Source of the DNA: Dongia deserti
Lineage (GTDB): Bacteria > Pseudomonadota > Alphaproteobacteria > Dongiales > Dongiaceae
Direction: 5' to 3'
DNA length: 64,000 nucleotides
Assembly: GCF_003574735.1 (NCBI RefSeq)
Contig: NZ_QORW01000004.1
Coordinates: 248,001 to 312,000, forward strand
Below are positions 1 through 9,788 of this stretch, piece by piece. The notes beneath the pieces are model-generated. The model did no database searches, was not told the origin of the DNA, and worked only from the letters and a program-made list of their open reading frames with translations. Made by a program: the position numbers and the translations under genes. How positions within the stretch are numbered: position 1 is the stretch's first letter; the number at the start of each line of letters is the position of its first letter.

Positions 1-65
1 GCGAAGAAGAGGCCCTAGAACTGGCCGAACTTTTGATCCGCCTCGTCAAGGAACAGCGCGAGTAG
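1..65 (+). CDS. C-terminal end of an unknown protein (left-edge partial)
   Basis: An open frame enters from the left edge and stops at TAG 63-65. The visible tail is about 20 residues, strongly charged and helix-like (rich in Glu, Leu and Ala). Only 20 bases separate its stop from the ATG of the following ABC ATPase, so it could be the preceding gene of the same operon. The tail does not look like the end of an ABC permease. The family cannot be named from so little. Confidence 0.35.
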   Translation, partial: EEEALELAELLIRLVKEQRE

Positions 66-85
66 TTACAACGATCCCAGGCAGT

Positions 86-1849
<1,764 letters not shown>

Positions 1850-1871
1850 CGCTTGCAACAACCACTCTACA

Positions 1872-1982
1872 TGTCATCCCGGCCGAGCGCAGCGAGAGCC
1901 GGGACCCATGTGCTCCATCAGAGTGGTGGTGATGGCCCATCGGTCCCGGCTCGCGCCACTGCGCGGCTTGGCCGGGATGACA
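1872..1982. repeat. Dispersed inverted-repeat element, copy 1
   Basis: This intergenic element starts with TGTCATCCCGGCCGAGC and ends with its inverted counterpart GGCCGGGATGACA. Inner arms contain GAGCCGGGACCCATG-like sequence and its inverse. Two more copies lie at 4347-4463 and 7562-7658. It can fold as a long imperfect hairpin and here separates the convergent ABC ATPase and aminopeptidase genes. It resembles the short non-coding intergenic repeats widespread in alphaproteobacterial genomes. Confidence 0.75.
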
Positions 1983-2003
1983 GCGGGGGAGTGCGGGTGG
2001 TTG

Positions 2004-2801
2004 CTAGGCGATGAACTTCAGCGCCCGCATCACCTCGAAATAGTCGCTGGTCTCGAAGCGGATGGTACGGCCTCCGATGTGCTGGCAGCCGGGGTACCAG
2101 GATGACTTGTAGGCCTTCACCGGATTGTTGAACTCGATCTCCAGCGTGAAGCGCTCCGGCAATTTTAGCAGGCACTTCTTCAAATCGCCCCGCAGCGCCT
2201 GCTCGACGCCATCGCGGATCTGCGCGCAGGCGGTCCTGGGCGCGAGGCTGACAGTCGAAGGCCCGATGCCTTCGCTCACCGCGACGGCGGTGATGTTGGG
2301 GTTGATCTCCTTGATGTCGGTGCAGAGCTGCCAGTCGCCGGAGACGAACACCACCGGCACGCCGACAGTGGCGGCGGCATAGGCGTGCAGCAGGAATTCT
2401 GACGTCGGCACACCATTGATGCGCATGCGCATGATGTCCAGATTGAGCGTGTGCGCCAGCGGATTGGTCTCGTCCCCCGCCTTCGAGTGATAGCCGATGA
2501 ACAAGGCGGCATCGAAGTCCTTGTCCAGCCCCTGCACCATGCTCATGGGATGGCCGCTCCAGCCGCGGATCAGGCGCGCATTCACCGGCAGATCGGCCTG
2601 AAGGATGTTGCGGCCGGTCGCATGCGCATCCTTGATCAGCATTTCCTTGGCCCCGGCCGCATTCGCGCCCTCGCAAGCGGCCAGCACTTCGCGCGTCATC
2701 TGCTGGCGATGCTCGGGATAGTCAGCGTGGGTCTTGCGCGCCTCGTCCCAGTTGGTGATGCCGGCCGTCCCTTCGATGTCGGCGCTGATATAGACCTTCA
2801 T
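2004..2801 (-). CDS. dppA: M55 family D-aminopeptidase (DppA-like)
   Basis: This 265-residue protein has the family N-terminus MKVYISADIEG(T)AG, whose Asp and Glu are zinc ligands in Bacillus DppA, followed by EMLIKDAHATGRNI (conserved Asp-His) and the GYHSKAG block. M55 enzymes form decameric rings and remove N-terminal D-amino acids (D-Ala-D-Ala and related peptides), for example in recycling of wall-derived peptides. It is convergent with the peptide ABC ATPase, which matches the usual dpp/ddp context. The assignment to family is firm; the exact D-peptide preference is inferred. Confidence 0.92.
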   Translation of the reverse strand: MKVYISADIEGTAGITNWDEARKTHADYPEHRQQMTREVLAACEGANAAGAKEMLIKDAHATGRNILQADLPVNARLIRGWSGHPMSMVQGLDKDFDAALFIGYHSKAGDETNPLAHTLNLDIMRMRINGVPTSEFLLHAYAAATVGVPVVFVSGDWQLCTDIKEINPNITAVAVSEGIGPSTVSLAPRTACAQIRDGVEQALRGDLKKCLLKLPERFTLEIEFNNPVKAYKSSWYPGCQHIGGRTIRFETSDYFEVMRALKFIA

Positions 2802-2901
2802 GCTGCTCCCTCGGATTTTGCCCGGCGAAATCTACCAGCCAATTGGCTTTCGTCCAGTCCCGCGCTACGCTCTGCAGCTGGATCAGGAACAGGGACGGAT
2901 C

Positions 2902-4332
2902 ATGACCAAGACGGAACTCTGGCAGTGGGATGCGGTCGATCTGGCGAAGGCGATCCGCCTGCGCAAGATATCGAGCCGCGAGGCGACCGAATCCTGCCTG
3001 GCCCGCCTGGACGCGGTGAACCCGAAGCTCAACGCCGTGACGTTCCAGATCCGCGAGCAGGCTTTGCACGATGCCAACGCGGCCGATGCCGCAGTGAAGG
3101 CCGGCGAGGCTCTGGGCCCGCTCCACGGCGTGCCGGTCAGCACCAAGGAGAATATCGACCAGAAGGACCTGCCCACGCCAAACGGCGTGGTCGCCTACAA
3201 GGATGTGATCGCGCCGGCCGACGCACCGGTGGCCGCCAACTGGCGCAGGGCTGGTGCCGTGTTCATCGGTCGCACCAACTGTCCCGCCTACTCCCTGCGC
3301 TGGGAGACCGACAACGCGTTGCGCGGCCGCACCTATAATCCCTGGTCCAAGAGGCGCACGCCCGGCGGCTCGTCCGGCGGCGCGGGCGCGGCGGTCGCGG
3401 CCGGCATCGGCCCGATCTCGCACGGCAACGACTACGGCGGCTCGATCCGCTATCCCGCCTATTGCTGCGGCGTCGCCGGCATCCGCCCGACGATGGGCCG
3501 CGTGCCCGCTTTCAACCCCACTGCTTTGGCAGAGCGGCCGCCCACAATCGCGATGTTCGCCGTGCAAGGTCCGCTGGCGCGGCGCGTCAGAGACGTGCGC
3601 CTCGGCCTCCATGCCATGAGCGGGCGCGATCCGCGCGACCCGTGGTGGGTGCCGGCGCATCATCACGGCCGTTCGCCGCAGCGGCCGATCAAGGTCGGCC
3701 TCATCACCGGTGCGCCTGGGCTCTACACGCATGCGGCTGTCGCGGACTCGGTGCGAAAAGCAGGCGCGGCGCTGGGCAACGCGGGCTATGTGGTGGAGGA
3801 AGTGACGCCCCCCTCGATCGTGGACGCGCGCGAACTCTGGCTAGCGTTGGTGGCGGCCGACATCCGCGGAATGCTGTGGGAGACCATCGAGGCCAATGCC
3901 GACCCGCTCGCCGTGAAGGCGGTGAAGCTGTGGCGCGACGCGCTGCCGGCCATCGGCATTGGCGAATACATCAAGGGCTTTGCCCAGATCAGCAAGCACC
4001 GTCGCGAGTGGTCGCTGTTCCTCGAGCAGTATCCCGTATTGGTGGGACCAAACAGCGGCGACTTGCCCTTCGAATTCGGCTTCGATACCACGGACATGGA
4101 GCGCACGCGCCATGTGCTGGAAGCCCAAGCGCTCATGGTGGTGGTGAACCTGCTCGGCTTCCCGGCCGCCGCGGTTCCCGTCGGAACCACGCAGGTAGAG
4201 GGCGCGCCGAAGGGCCTGCCGCTCGGGGTGCAAGTGATCACCGGCCGCTACCGCGAAGACCTAGCACTGGATGCAGCCGAAGTGATCGAAGCACAGCACG
4301 GACTGGACACGCCGATCGATCCGGTGTGGTGA
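2902..4332 (+). CDS. Amidase (amidase-signature family)
   Basis: This 476-residue protein contains the full amidase-signature catalytic triad: Lys82 in STKEN, Ser157 in the GGSSGG motif, and nucleophile Ser181 in GGSIR, with the usual 24-residue spacing between the serines. The open frame extends further upstream, but ATG 2902 follows AGGGACGG and the family N-terminus begins there. Such cytosolic enzymes hydrolyse carboxamides to acid and ammonia; the substrate cannot be told. It is divergent from the M55 peptidase, so the two may share the 2802-2901 promoter region. Confidence 0.92.
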   Translation: MTKTELWQWDAVDLAKAIRLRKISSREATESCLARLDAVNPKLNAVTFQIREQALHDANAADAAVKAGEALGPLHGVPVSTKENIDQKDLPTPNGVVAYKDVIAPADAPVAANWRRAGAVFIGRTNCPAYSLRWETDNALRGRTYNPWSKRRTPGGSSGGAGAAVAAGIGPISHGNDYGGSIRYPAYCCGVAGIRPTMGRVPAFNPTALAERPPTIAMFAVQGPLARRVRDVRLGLHAMSGRDPRDPWWVPAHHHGRSPQRPIKVGLITGAPGLYTHAAVADSVRKAGAALGNAGYVVEEVTPPSIVDARELWLALVAADIRGMLWETIEANADPLAVKAVKLWRDALPAIGIGEYIKGFAQISKHRREWSLFLEQYPVLVGPNSGDLPFEFGFDTTDMERTRHVLEAQALMVVVNLLGFPAAAVPVGTTQVEGAPKGLPLGVQVITGRYREDLALDAAEVIEAQHGLDTPIDPVW

Positions 4333-4346
4333 TCGCCCAATAACCA

Positions 4347-4463
4347 CATGTCATCCCGGCCGAGCCGCGTTAGCGGCGCAGAGCCGGGACCCATGCCAAA
4401 TCTCAGCGGCACTGATGGACTGCATGGGTCCCGGCTCTCGCTATGCTCGGCCGGGATGACATG
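4347..4463. repeat. Dispersed inverted-repeat element, copy 2
   Basis: This is the clearest copy of the element: it begins CATGTCATCCCGGCC and ends in the exact inverse GGCCGGGATGACATG, with inner arms GAGCCGGGACCCATG and CATGGGTCCCGGCTC. It sits directly downstream of the amidase stop and could act as a transcript-end hairpin, although no T-tract follows. Confidence 0.8.
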
Positions 4464-4596
4464 CAGGGAGCATTGCAACGAAAGGCGATCACTCCCCTGC
4501 ATTTGAGGCGAATGCCGGGGCGTTTTTACCAGATCTCAACCTGGCTTGTGGCATCCGATGTAGACCGGCCGTTCGGCCGAATGCGGGGAACAGATC

Positions 4597-5388
4597 ATGA
4601 CGGCCATCAAGATAACCGGCGGCAATTACGATGAGATGATGCGCGTCCTGCAGATCGAGCTGCATGACGACGCCACCGACCGGCTGTCCGAGATGGGGCG
4701 CATCATGGAGCGCATGATCGCGGACGGCCCGAGCGATACCGGCCTCTCCGCCCTCAGGCGCCAGGCGCACAACATGAAGGGCATCGGCGGCAGCTTCGGC
4801 TATCCCGCGCTCTCGCAGATCGCGCACCGGATGGAGAACTACGTCGCCGATCTGACGAACTGGACCGCGGAAATGCCGGGCCAGCTGCAGAAATTCATCG
4901 ACCGCATGGCCGAGATGCTCGACCGCCCGCAGCAGCCGAGCGACGAAGAACTGGCGCAGATCGTGCGCGCGCTCCCCACCCACCTGGTGCAGAATTTCTC
5001 GGTCAAGGACATCAGCGCCCACACCGTCGAGATTCTGCTGGTGACGCCAACCCGCGCGCTTGCCAAGCTGCTGACCCAGCAGGTCATGGCGTGCGGCTTC
5101 CGCGTGAACGCGGTCAACGATCCGATGGACGGCCTCAATGCCGCCCTGCGCGCGCGACCGGATATGATCATCACCTCGCAGGTAATGCGCACGATGACCG
5201 GCCTCGACCTGGTACGCGCCGTCCGCGCCATTTCCAGCATCGAGAAGATTCCCGCCGCGATCCTGACCAGCCAGGGCAGTGACCGCGCCTTGTTCCCCGG
5301 CATCCCCGATGACGTGGCGATCCTGCGCACCGGCGACTCTTTCGCCGATGACTTCGGCAAGGTCGTGGCGCAGTTCGGGGTCGGGTAG
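4597..5388 (+). CDS. Hpt domain protein with a degenerate receiver domain
   Basis: Residues about 10-110 form a histidine phosphotransfer domain with the phospho-acceptor His58 in the AHNMKG motif. Residues about 143-260 have the layout of a CheY-like receiver, but the key positions are lost: the acidic pocket reads VTPTRA instead of VDDD-like, the phosphorylated Asp position reads IITSQVM (Ser194), and no conserved Lys follows the ILTSQG strand. The likely role is a phosphorelay intermediate whose receiver-like part is a protein-interaction or dimerisation module rather than a phosphate acceptor. No histidine kinase lies nearby. Hpt call firm; pseudo-receiver call from motif reading. Confidence 0.8.
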   Translation: MTAIKITGGNYDEMMRVLQIELHDDATDRLSEMGRIMERMIADGPSDTGLSALRRQAHNMKGIGGSFGYPALSQIAHRMENYVADLTNWTAEMPGQLQKFIDRMAEMLDRPQQPSDEELAQIVRALPTHLVQNFSVKDISAHTVEILLVTPTRALAKLLTQQVMACGFRVNAVNDPMDGLNAALRARPDMIITSQVMRTMTGLDLVRAVRAISSIEKIPAAILTSQGSDRALFPGIPDDVAILRTGDSFADDFGKVVAQFGVG

Positions 5389-5416
5389 TCGGCGTCTCTT
5401 CTCACGGTGATCTGAT

Positions 5417-5626
5417 ATGCGAAATGGTCACATCACGACCGTCCTACAGGCACTTGCGATCAGCCTCGTGCTCGCGGCGGTAATCGGCTTCGTGCTGAGC
5501 GAGTTTTCATGGCGGCTCGCAATCGTCGCTGCCATCCTGTTCGCCGTCATCTGGGTCGTGATGGTGGGACGGAGTCCGAAAGTCCAGGATCCGCAGCAAC
5601 CTGATTCAGTGCCCGACTCCAGATAA
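5417..5626 (+). CDS. Small two-helix membrane protein, unknown
   Basis: This 69-residue ORF has two hydrophobic stretches (about residues 11-27 and 33-50), then a short polar Pro/Asp/Gln-rich tail. It starts 28 bases after the Hpt gene and could be co-transcribed with it. No family is recognised. Confidence 0.5.
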   Translation: MRNGHITTVLQALAISLVLAAVIGFVLSEFSWRLAIVAAILFAVIWVVMVGRSPKVQDPQQPDSVPDSR

Positions 5627-5722
5627 AGCAGATCAGTGGGCTACACCGCGATTTGCCAATCGCGCGGCCCTATGCCACCATTGCGATCGTTCCGCGCCCA
5701 TATAATCGCGCGAGGTGATCGC

Positions 5723-5896
5723 ATGGAGTCCATCCTTGGCTATGTGCTGTTTGGCGGCCTCATCGTGCTAGGTATCTGGATGAGCATCGACGACTGGAAA
5801 GCGCAGGTTCCGGACCACAACGGCTCGCATTGCGGCGACCCTGGTGGCGCTGTTGCCGGTTGCGGGACCGGCGCGAGTGCTGGCGGCGATTGCTGA
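5723..5896 (+). CDS. Small membrane protein with Gly/Cys-rich tail, unknown
   Basis: This 57-residue ORF has one N-terminal hydrophobic segment (about residues 5-20), a short Trp/Asp-containing linker and a Gly/Ala-rich tail with four cysteines. The start ATG 5723 follows GAGGTGATCGC, which can act as a ribosome site. Glycine-rich C-termini on tiny membrane proteins are common in alphaproteobacteria. It is listed because hydrophobicity and start agree, not because a family was recognised. Confidence 0.35.
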   Translation: MESILGYVLFGGLIVLGIWMSIDDWKAQVPDHNGSHCGDPGGAVAGCGTGASAGGDC

Positions 5897-6368
5897 ACTG
5901 ATCGGAATGCTAGAGGTCCTTGCAATTTTTCGGTATCGTTGTGGGCGTGATTGTATGCACGATTCTGACGCTCGCGCGCGGGATTCTCGTCGACCAAACC
6001 CGAGCGCGTAACAAGCAGTTCATCATGGACCACTATGGCGGCTTGACCGGATGGCCGACGGAGGATGACGCGTCGAAAGCCGCCCAGCCAGATCAGCGGG
6101 GGACGTCAGATACGGTGGGAGCAAAGTCGCGGAATACATAGTCGCAGCGATCGTTGCCGCATTCGGCGTCCTGATTGTCGTTGCCTTGTTCCGGCCGCGT
6201 CGCGCCAAGCCGGGTAAGGAGGCCAGCGAGGCCGCCTCTTATCATGATCCGTTCGGTGGCGTGCAGCGCTATGCCGGTTAAGGCGATATCATCCGTTATA
6301 CTGGGAGTTCTGACCACGGTGGCGGCGGCGAGGGTGGAGATGGTGGTGGTAGCGATTAGGTCCTAAGA
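5897..6368 (+). other. Gene-poor stretch with probable remnants of a small membrane protein
   Basis: A frame opening at TTG 5920 gives one hydrophobic helix and runs to 6141. A second frame (about 6102-6281) encodes another clear hydrophobic helix followed by a basic patch but has no good start. After one stop, the same frame continues to TAG 6357-6359 as a Gly/Asp-rich tail. Joining them needs a frameshift and one stop readthrough, so a decayed gene is more likely than three functional ones. Confidence 0.25.
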
Positions 6369-7532
6369 TCACCACCCGCTATAGATCCCAAGCCCACGTT
6401 TCTTGATCTGCCCGGCGATCACCATGCGCTGGATTTCGCTGGTGCCTTCCCAGATGCGGTCGACGCGGACGTCGCGCCACAGGCGCTCGACCGGGTTCTC
6501 GCGCATGTAGCCGCGGCCGCCCAATATCTGCACCGCTTTGTCGACCACGCGGCCGGCCATCTCCGAGGCGTAGAGCTTGAGCGCGGAGGCGCGGGCGTGC
6601 TGCATCTTCTTGTCGAGGCCGGCATTCAATTCCGCGCCGACGCGATAGATCATGCTCTTGGTCGCAAAGAGGTCTACCGCCATGTCGGCCAGCATGAACT
6701 CGATGGCCTGAAAATCGCGGATCGGCTTGCCGAACTGGATGCGACCGGCGGCGTAGTCGTTGGCGATCTCGGTCGCGCGGGTGGCAGCACCCAGGCAATG
6801 AGCCGCGATCTCGATCCGCGTCTCGGTGAACCACTCCTTGGTAAGGTCGAAGCCCTGCCCCACGTCGCCCAGGCGTCGGTCGTCCTCCACGGTCACCTTG
6901 TCGAAGGTCATCTCGAAGTGCTCGTAGAGATAATTGTGGGTGAACTTGGGGATGCGGTTGACCTTCACGCCCGGCGCATCCTTGTCGACGATGAAGAGGG
7001 TCGGCTTCTTCGGATCTCCATCGACATGAGCGTGCACGAGGATGACGTGCGAGGCATCGGCCGAGGTGACGAACCACTTCTCGCCCGAGATCACCCACCT
7101 GCCTTTCTTCTTGACAGCGCTGGTCTTGACCATCGAGGGATCGGAGCCGGCCTCCGGCTCGGTGATGGCGTAACAGGCGCGGCCCTTGCCCTGGTTGATC
7201 GGGATGAGGAACTCCTGGCGCTGCTTCTCGGTGCCGTATTTCAGCGGGGTCGAGGCCTTCCAGCACACGGTCCACATGCCGTTGGTGGCGCGGCCGAGCT
7301 GCTCGGCGATGAGGACCTGCTGCAGCGGCGTGTAGCCGTGACCGCCATCCTCGATCGTGTGATTGACGCCGTTCAGCTTGTAGCGCAGCACATTCTTCTT
7401 GATCTCGGCCAGCGTCTTCTTCGAGAGCGTGCGCTCATCGCACGCGATCTCGTTAGGATGCAGCCAGGTCTCGACAAAGGCGCGGGCCCGCGCCTGCGCT
7501 TCGATGTCGGCGGTGCTGAGTGACAGGTCCAT
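6369..7532 (-). CDS. Acyl-CoA dehydrogenase family protein
   Basis: This 387-residue FAD-dependent acyl-CoA dehydrogenase catalyses alpha,beta-desaturation of an acyl-CoA. It shows the FAD/substrate motifs CYAITEPEAGSD and WVISGEKWFVT, and a C-terminal IWEGTSEIQRM block containing the usual catalytic-Glu region. The ATG at 7532 is chosen because it is preceded by GGGGGAA at the right distance; the open frame upstream of it runs into repeat copy 3. It lies next to the NDP-forming acyl-CoA synthetase in the same orientation, suggesting joint acyl activation and oxidation. The chain-length preference is unknown. Confidence 0.93.
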   Translation of the reverse strand: MDLSLSTADIEAQARARAFVETWLHPNEIACDERTLSKKTLAEIKKNVLRYKLNGVNHTIEDGGHGYTPLQQVLIAEQLGRATNGMWTVCWKASTPLKYGTEKQRQEFLIPINQGKGRACYAITEPEAGSDPSMVKTSAVKKKGRWVISGEKWFVTSADASHVILVHAHVDGDPKKPTLFIVDKDAPGVKVNRIPKFTHNYLYEHFEMTFDKVTVEDDRRLGDVGQGFDLTKEWFTETRIEIAAHCLGAATRATEIANDYAAGRIQFGKPIRDFQAIEFMLADMAVDLFATKSMIYRVGAELNAGLDKKMQHARASALKLYASEMAGRVVDKAVQILGGRGYMRENPVERLWRDVRVDRIWEGTSEIQRMVIAGQIKKRGLGIYSGW

Positions 7533-7561
7533 GCGTTCCCCCCAAGTTACGCTTCCCAGAG

Positions 7562-7658
7562 TGTCATCCCGGCCGAGCGTGAGCGAGAGCCGGGACCCAT
7601 GCGAACGTTCGGTGCGCTCGATAGGCCGCATAGGCCACGGCTCAAGGCCGGGGTGACA
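7562..7658. repeat. Dispersed inverted-repeat element, copy 3
   Basis: This copy begins TGTCATCCCGGCCGAGC and ends GGCCGGGGTGACA, with an inner GAGCCGGGACCCATG. It overlaps the 3' end of the downstream-lying acyl-CoA synthetase gene, so that the last few codons and the stop of that gene lie inside the element. The right arm is the least conserved of the three copies. Confidence 0.7.
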
Positions 7659-9780
7659 TATGAGAAGAAGGCACGATCAGCGCGTCGACGGCCATGCAGG
7701 CGCTGGGGCCGGCGATCAGCGGGTTCACGTCGACTTCCGCGCTCAAGCCGTCCAGGTCCGCGAGCATCACCGAGAAGCGCGCGATCGCCATGAGTACGCT
7801 CGGCAGATGCGCCGCAGGCCGCCCGCGCACGCCGTCGAGCAGCTTGCGCAGCTTCAGGCCGTCGAGCTTGCGCTCGGCCTCCAGCTCGTCGATCGGCGCC
7901 AGGGCGAAGGTACGGTCCTCCAGCATCTCGATGAGGGTGCCGCCGGCGCCCAGCATGAGCAGCATGCCGAACTGCGGATCATGCAGACCGCCCAGCGCCA
8001 GCTCCGTCCCCTGCTCCACCATCTGCGTGAGCAGCATGCGCGCGCCGAGGCGCGTCGCCATCTCCTCATAGGCCGCGCGCAAGTGCGCCTCGCTGCGAAT
8101 GTCGAGCTTCACGCCGCCGACATCGGACTTGTGGTGCACGGCCGGCGCTGCTGTCTTGAGCGCGACCGGATAACCGATGCGCTCCGCCCACGCGATCGCC
8201 TGCTCCACGCTGCCGACGACGTGGCGCTTCGGCACCCGCAAGCCATAATCCTCCAGCAGCGCGAGGCTAGCATCCTCGTCGAGCGGCTCCCCTTGCCTCA
8301 GGCGTGGCGCCCATTTCTCGCGCAGGCCGGGCGACGCCGGCGCAATCTCCAGACGTTGCTGCGAACCGCGATCGCGATGGCGCAGCGCCAGCTTCATGAC
8401 GCTGAGCGTGGAATCGACGCCGGACAGAACCGGGATACCGTGCTCGGTCAGACGCTGGGCGACGCCATCCGATCCGTTGCTGCCGAGATTGGTGCTGAGC
8501 AGCAGCGGCTTCTCCGTACGCGCGAAGGCAGCTTCCATCAGCGCGGCATAGCCATCGGAGAGATAGTAGCCGTCACGCGTCTCGACGCAGAAAATGCCGC
8601 ACGCCGTGGCGGGATCCTCCACCAGCGCGGTCATCATCTCGCCCATCGCCGCTTGGTAATCCTTGCCCGTGCCCCACGCATCGAGCGGATTCGTCGGTTC
8701 AAGCCCGGCATCCAGGCGCTTCGCCAGCTTGCGCTTGGTTTCGTCCGAGATCACAGCGAAAGAAACGCCATGCTTCTCGGCGCGATCAATGGTCAGCTCC
8801 AACAACCCGCCGGAATCGTGCATGGTCGCGATGTCGCCCGGCGCCAGGCGCCGCGGCCCGGAATAGAACCGCAGCGCGTTGGCGAAATCATCCAGCGTCT
8901 CGACCTCGATCACGTTGTGCCGGTCGAACAAGGCGGCATAGGCCGCGTGATTGCCGGCGATGGCGCCGGAATGGCTGACCGCCTTCGCCGCCGAGGCAGC
9001 GGTCTTCCCCACCTTCAGCGCGATCACAGGAATATCGCGCTTGCGCGCCTTCTCGAGACCGGCGACGAAGTTGGCCGGATCGCGCACCGTCTCGAGGAAC
9101 AGGCCGATGCAGCGCGTCTCCGGCATCTCCAGCGCGAAATCGAGATAGTCGGCGATCGTGGTGGTCAGCTCCTGCCCGGCCGAGACCGCGAGCGCCCAGC
9201 CCATGCGCCTGTCGTTGTGACAGATGCCCGAATAGACTGAGCCGGAGTGAGTGAGCAGCACCGCGCCGCCTTTGCGCATCCATTGCGGCGGCGGGAAGCC
9301 GCAGACGCGCAAGCCATAGCTGAGATTGTAGAACCCCATGCAGTTGCCGCCGCAGATCTGCACGCCCGCCTCGCGCGCCATCGCGGCAACGCGCTGCGTC
9401 AGCTTCGGCTCGCTGTCGTTGTCGAGATACCCGGACGCAAAAATGGTGAGTGCCTTCACGCCGGCCGCAATGGCGTCGTGCACCGCCGCTTCCAGCCGCT
9501 CGTTGGAGACGCCCAGCACCGCCATATCGACCGGCCCCGGACCCTCGCGCAGGCTCGGATAGACCGGCCGATCGCCGATCCCCCGGTAGTTCGGATTGAC
9601 CAGCGCAATCTCGGCCGGCGGCTCGCCCATGGTCGCGGCGACGATCATGCCGTTGCCGACCGTGCCCTCTTTCGGCGAAGCACCCACCAGCGCCACCCGC
9701 TTCGGCCTCAGCAGCGGCGCCAGGCGGTGCGCCCGCAGCGCCGCGGAAGACGCCGAAGGCAGCCAGACGACGTTGGTCAT
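7642..9780 (-). CDS. NDP-forming acyl-CoA synthetase (acetate-CoA ligase family)
   Basis: This 712-residue protein has the alpha-beta fused layout of ADP-forming acyl-CoA synthetases: an N-terminal CoA-binding Rossmann domain (RVALVGASP, about residues 28-36), two succinyl-CoA-synthetase-like flavodoxin domains, the SHSGAIAGN motif with the phospho-histidine position, and a C-terminal ATP-grasp domain with VALK and HKSDVGGV. It would interconvert acyl-CoA, NDP and phosphate with acid and NTP. The neighbours (acyl-CoA dehydrogenase, TetR regulator) suggest an acyl-CoA catabolic unit. Its C-terminal codons run into repeat copy 3. Confidence 0.92.
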   Translation of the reverse strand: MTNVVWLPSASSAALRAHRLAPLLRPKRVALVGASPKEGTVGNGMIVAATMGEPPAEIALVNPNYRGIGDRPVYPSLREGPGPVDMAVLGVSNERLEAAVHDAIAAGVKALTIFASGYLDNDSEPKLTQRVAAMAREAGVQICGGNCMGFYNLSYGLRVCGFPPPQWMRKGGAVLLTHSGSVYSGICHNDRRMGWALAVSAGQELTTTIADYLDFALEMPETRCIGLFLETVRDPANFVAGLEKARKRDIPVIALKVGKTAASAAKAVSHSGAIAGNHAAYAALFDRHNVIEVETLDDFANALRFYSGPRRLAPGDIATMHDSGGLLELTIDRAEKHGVSFAVISDETKRKLAKRLDAGLEPTNPLDAWGTGKDYQAAMGEMMTALVEDPATACGIFCVETRDGYYLSDGYAALMEAAFARTEKPLLLSTNLGSNGSDGVAQRLTEHGIPVLSGVDSTLSVMKLALRHRDRGSQQRLEIAPASPGLREKWAPRLRQGEPLDEDASLALLEDYGLRVPKRHVVGSVEQAIAWAERIGYPVALKTAAPAVHHKSDVGGVKLDIRSEAHLRAAYEEMATRLGARMLLTQMVEQGTELALGGLHDPQFGMLLMLGAGGTLIEMLEDRTFALAPIDELEAERKLDGLKLRKLLDGVRGRPAAHLPSVLMAIARFSVMLADLDGLSAEVDVNPLIAGPSACMAVDALIVPSSHMSPRP

Positions 9781-9788
9781 GGAGGTGG

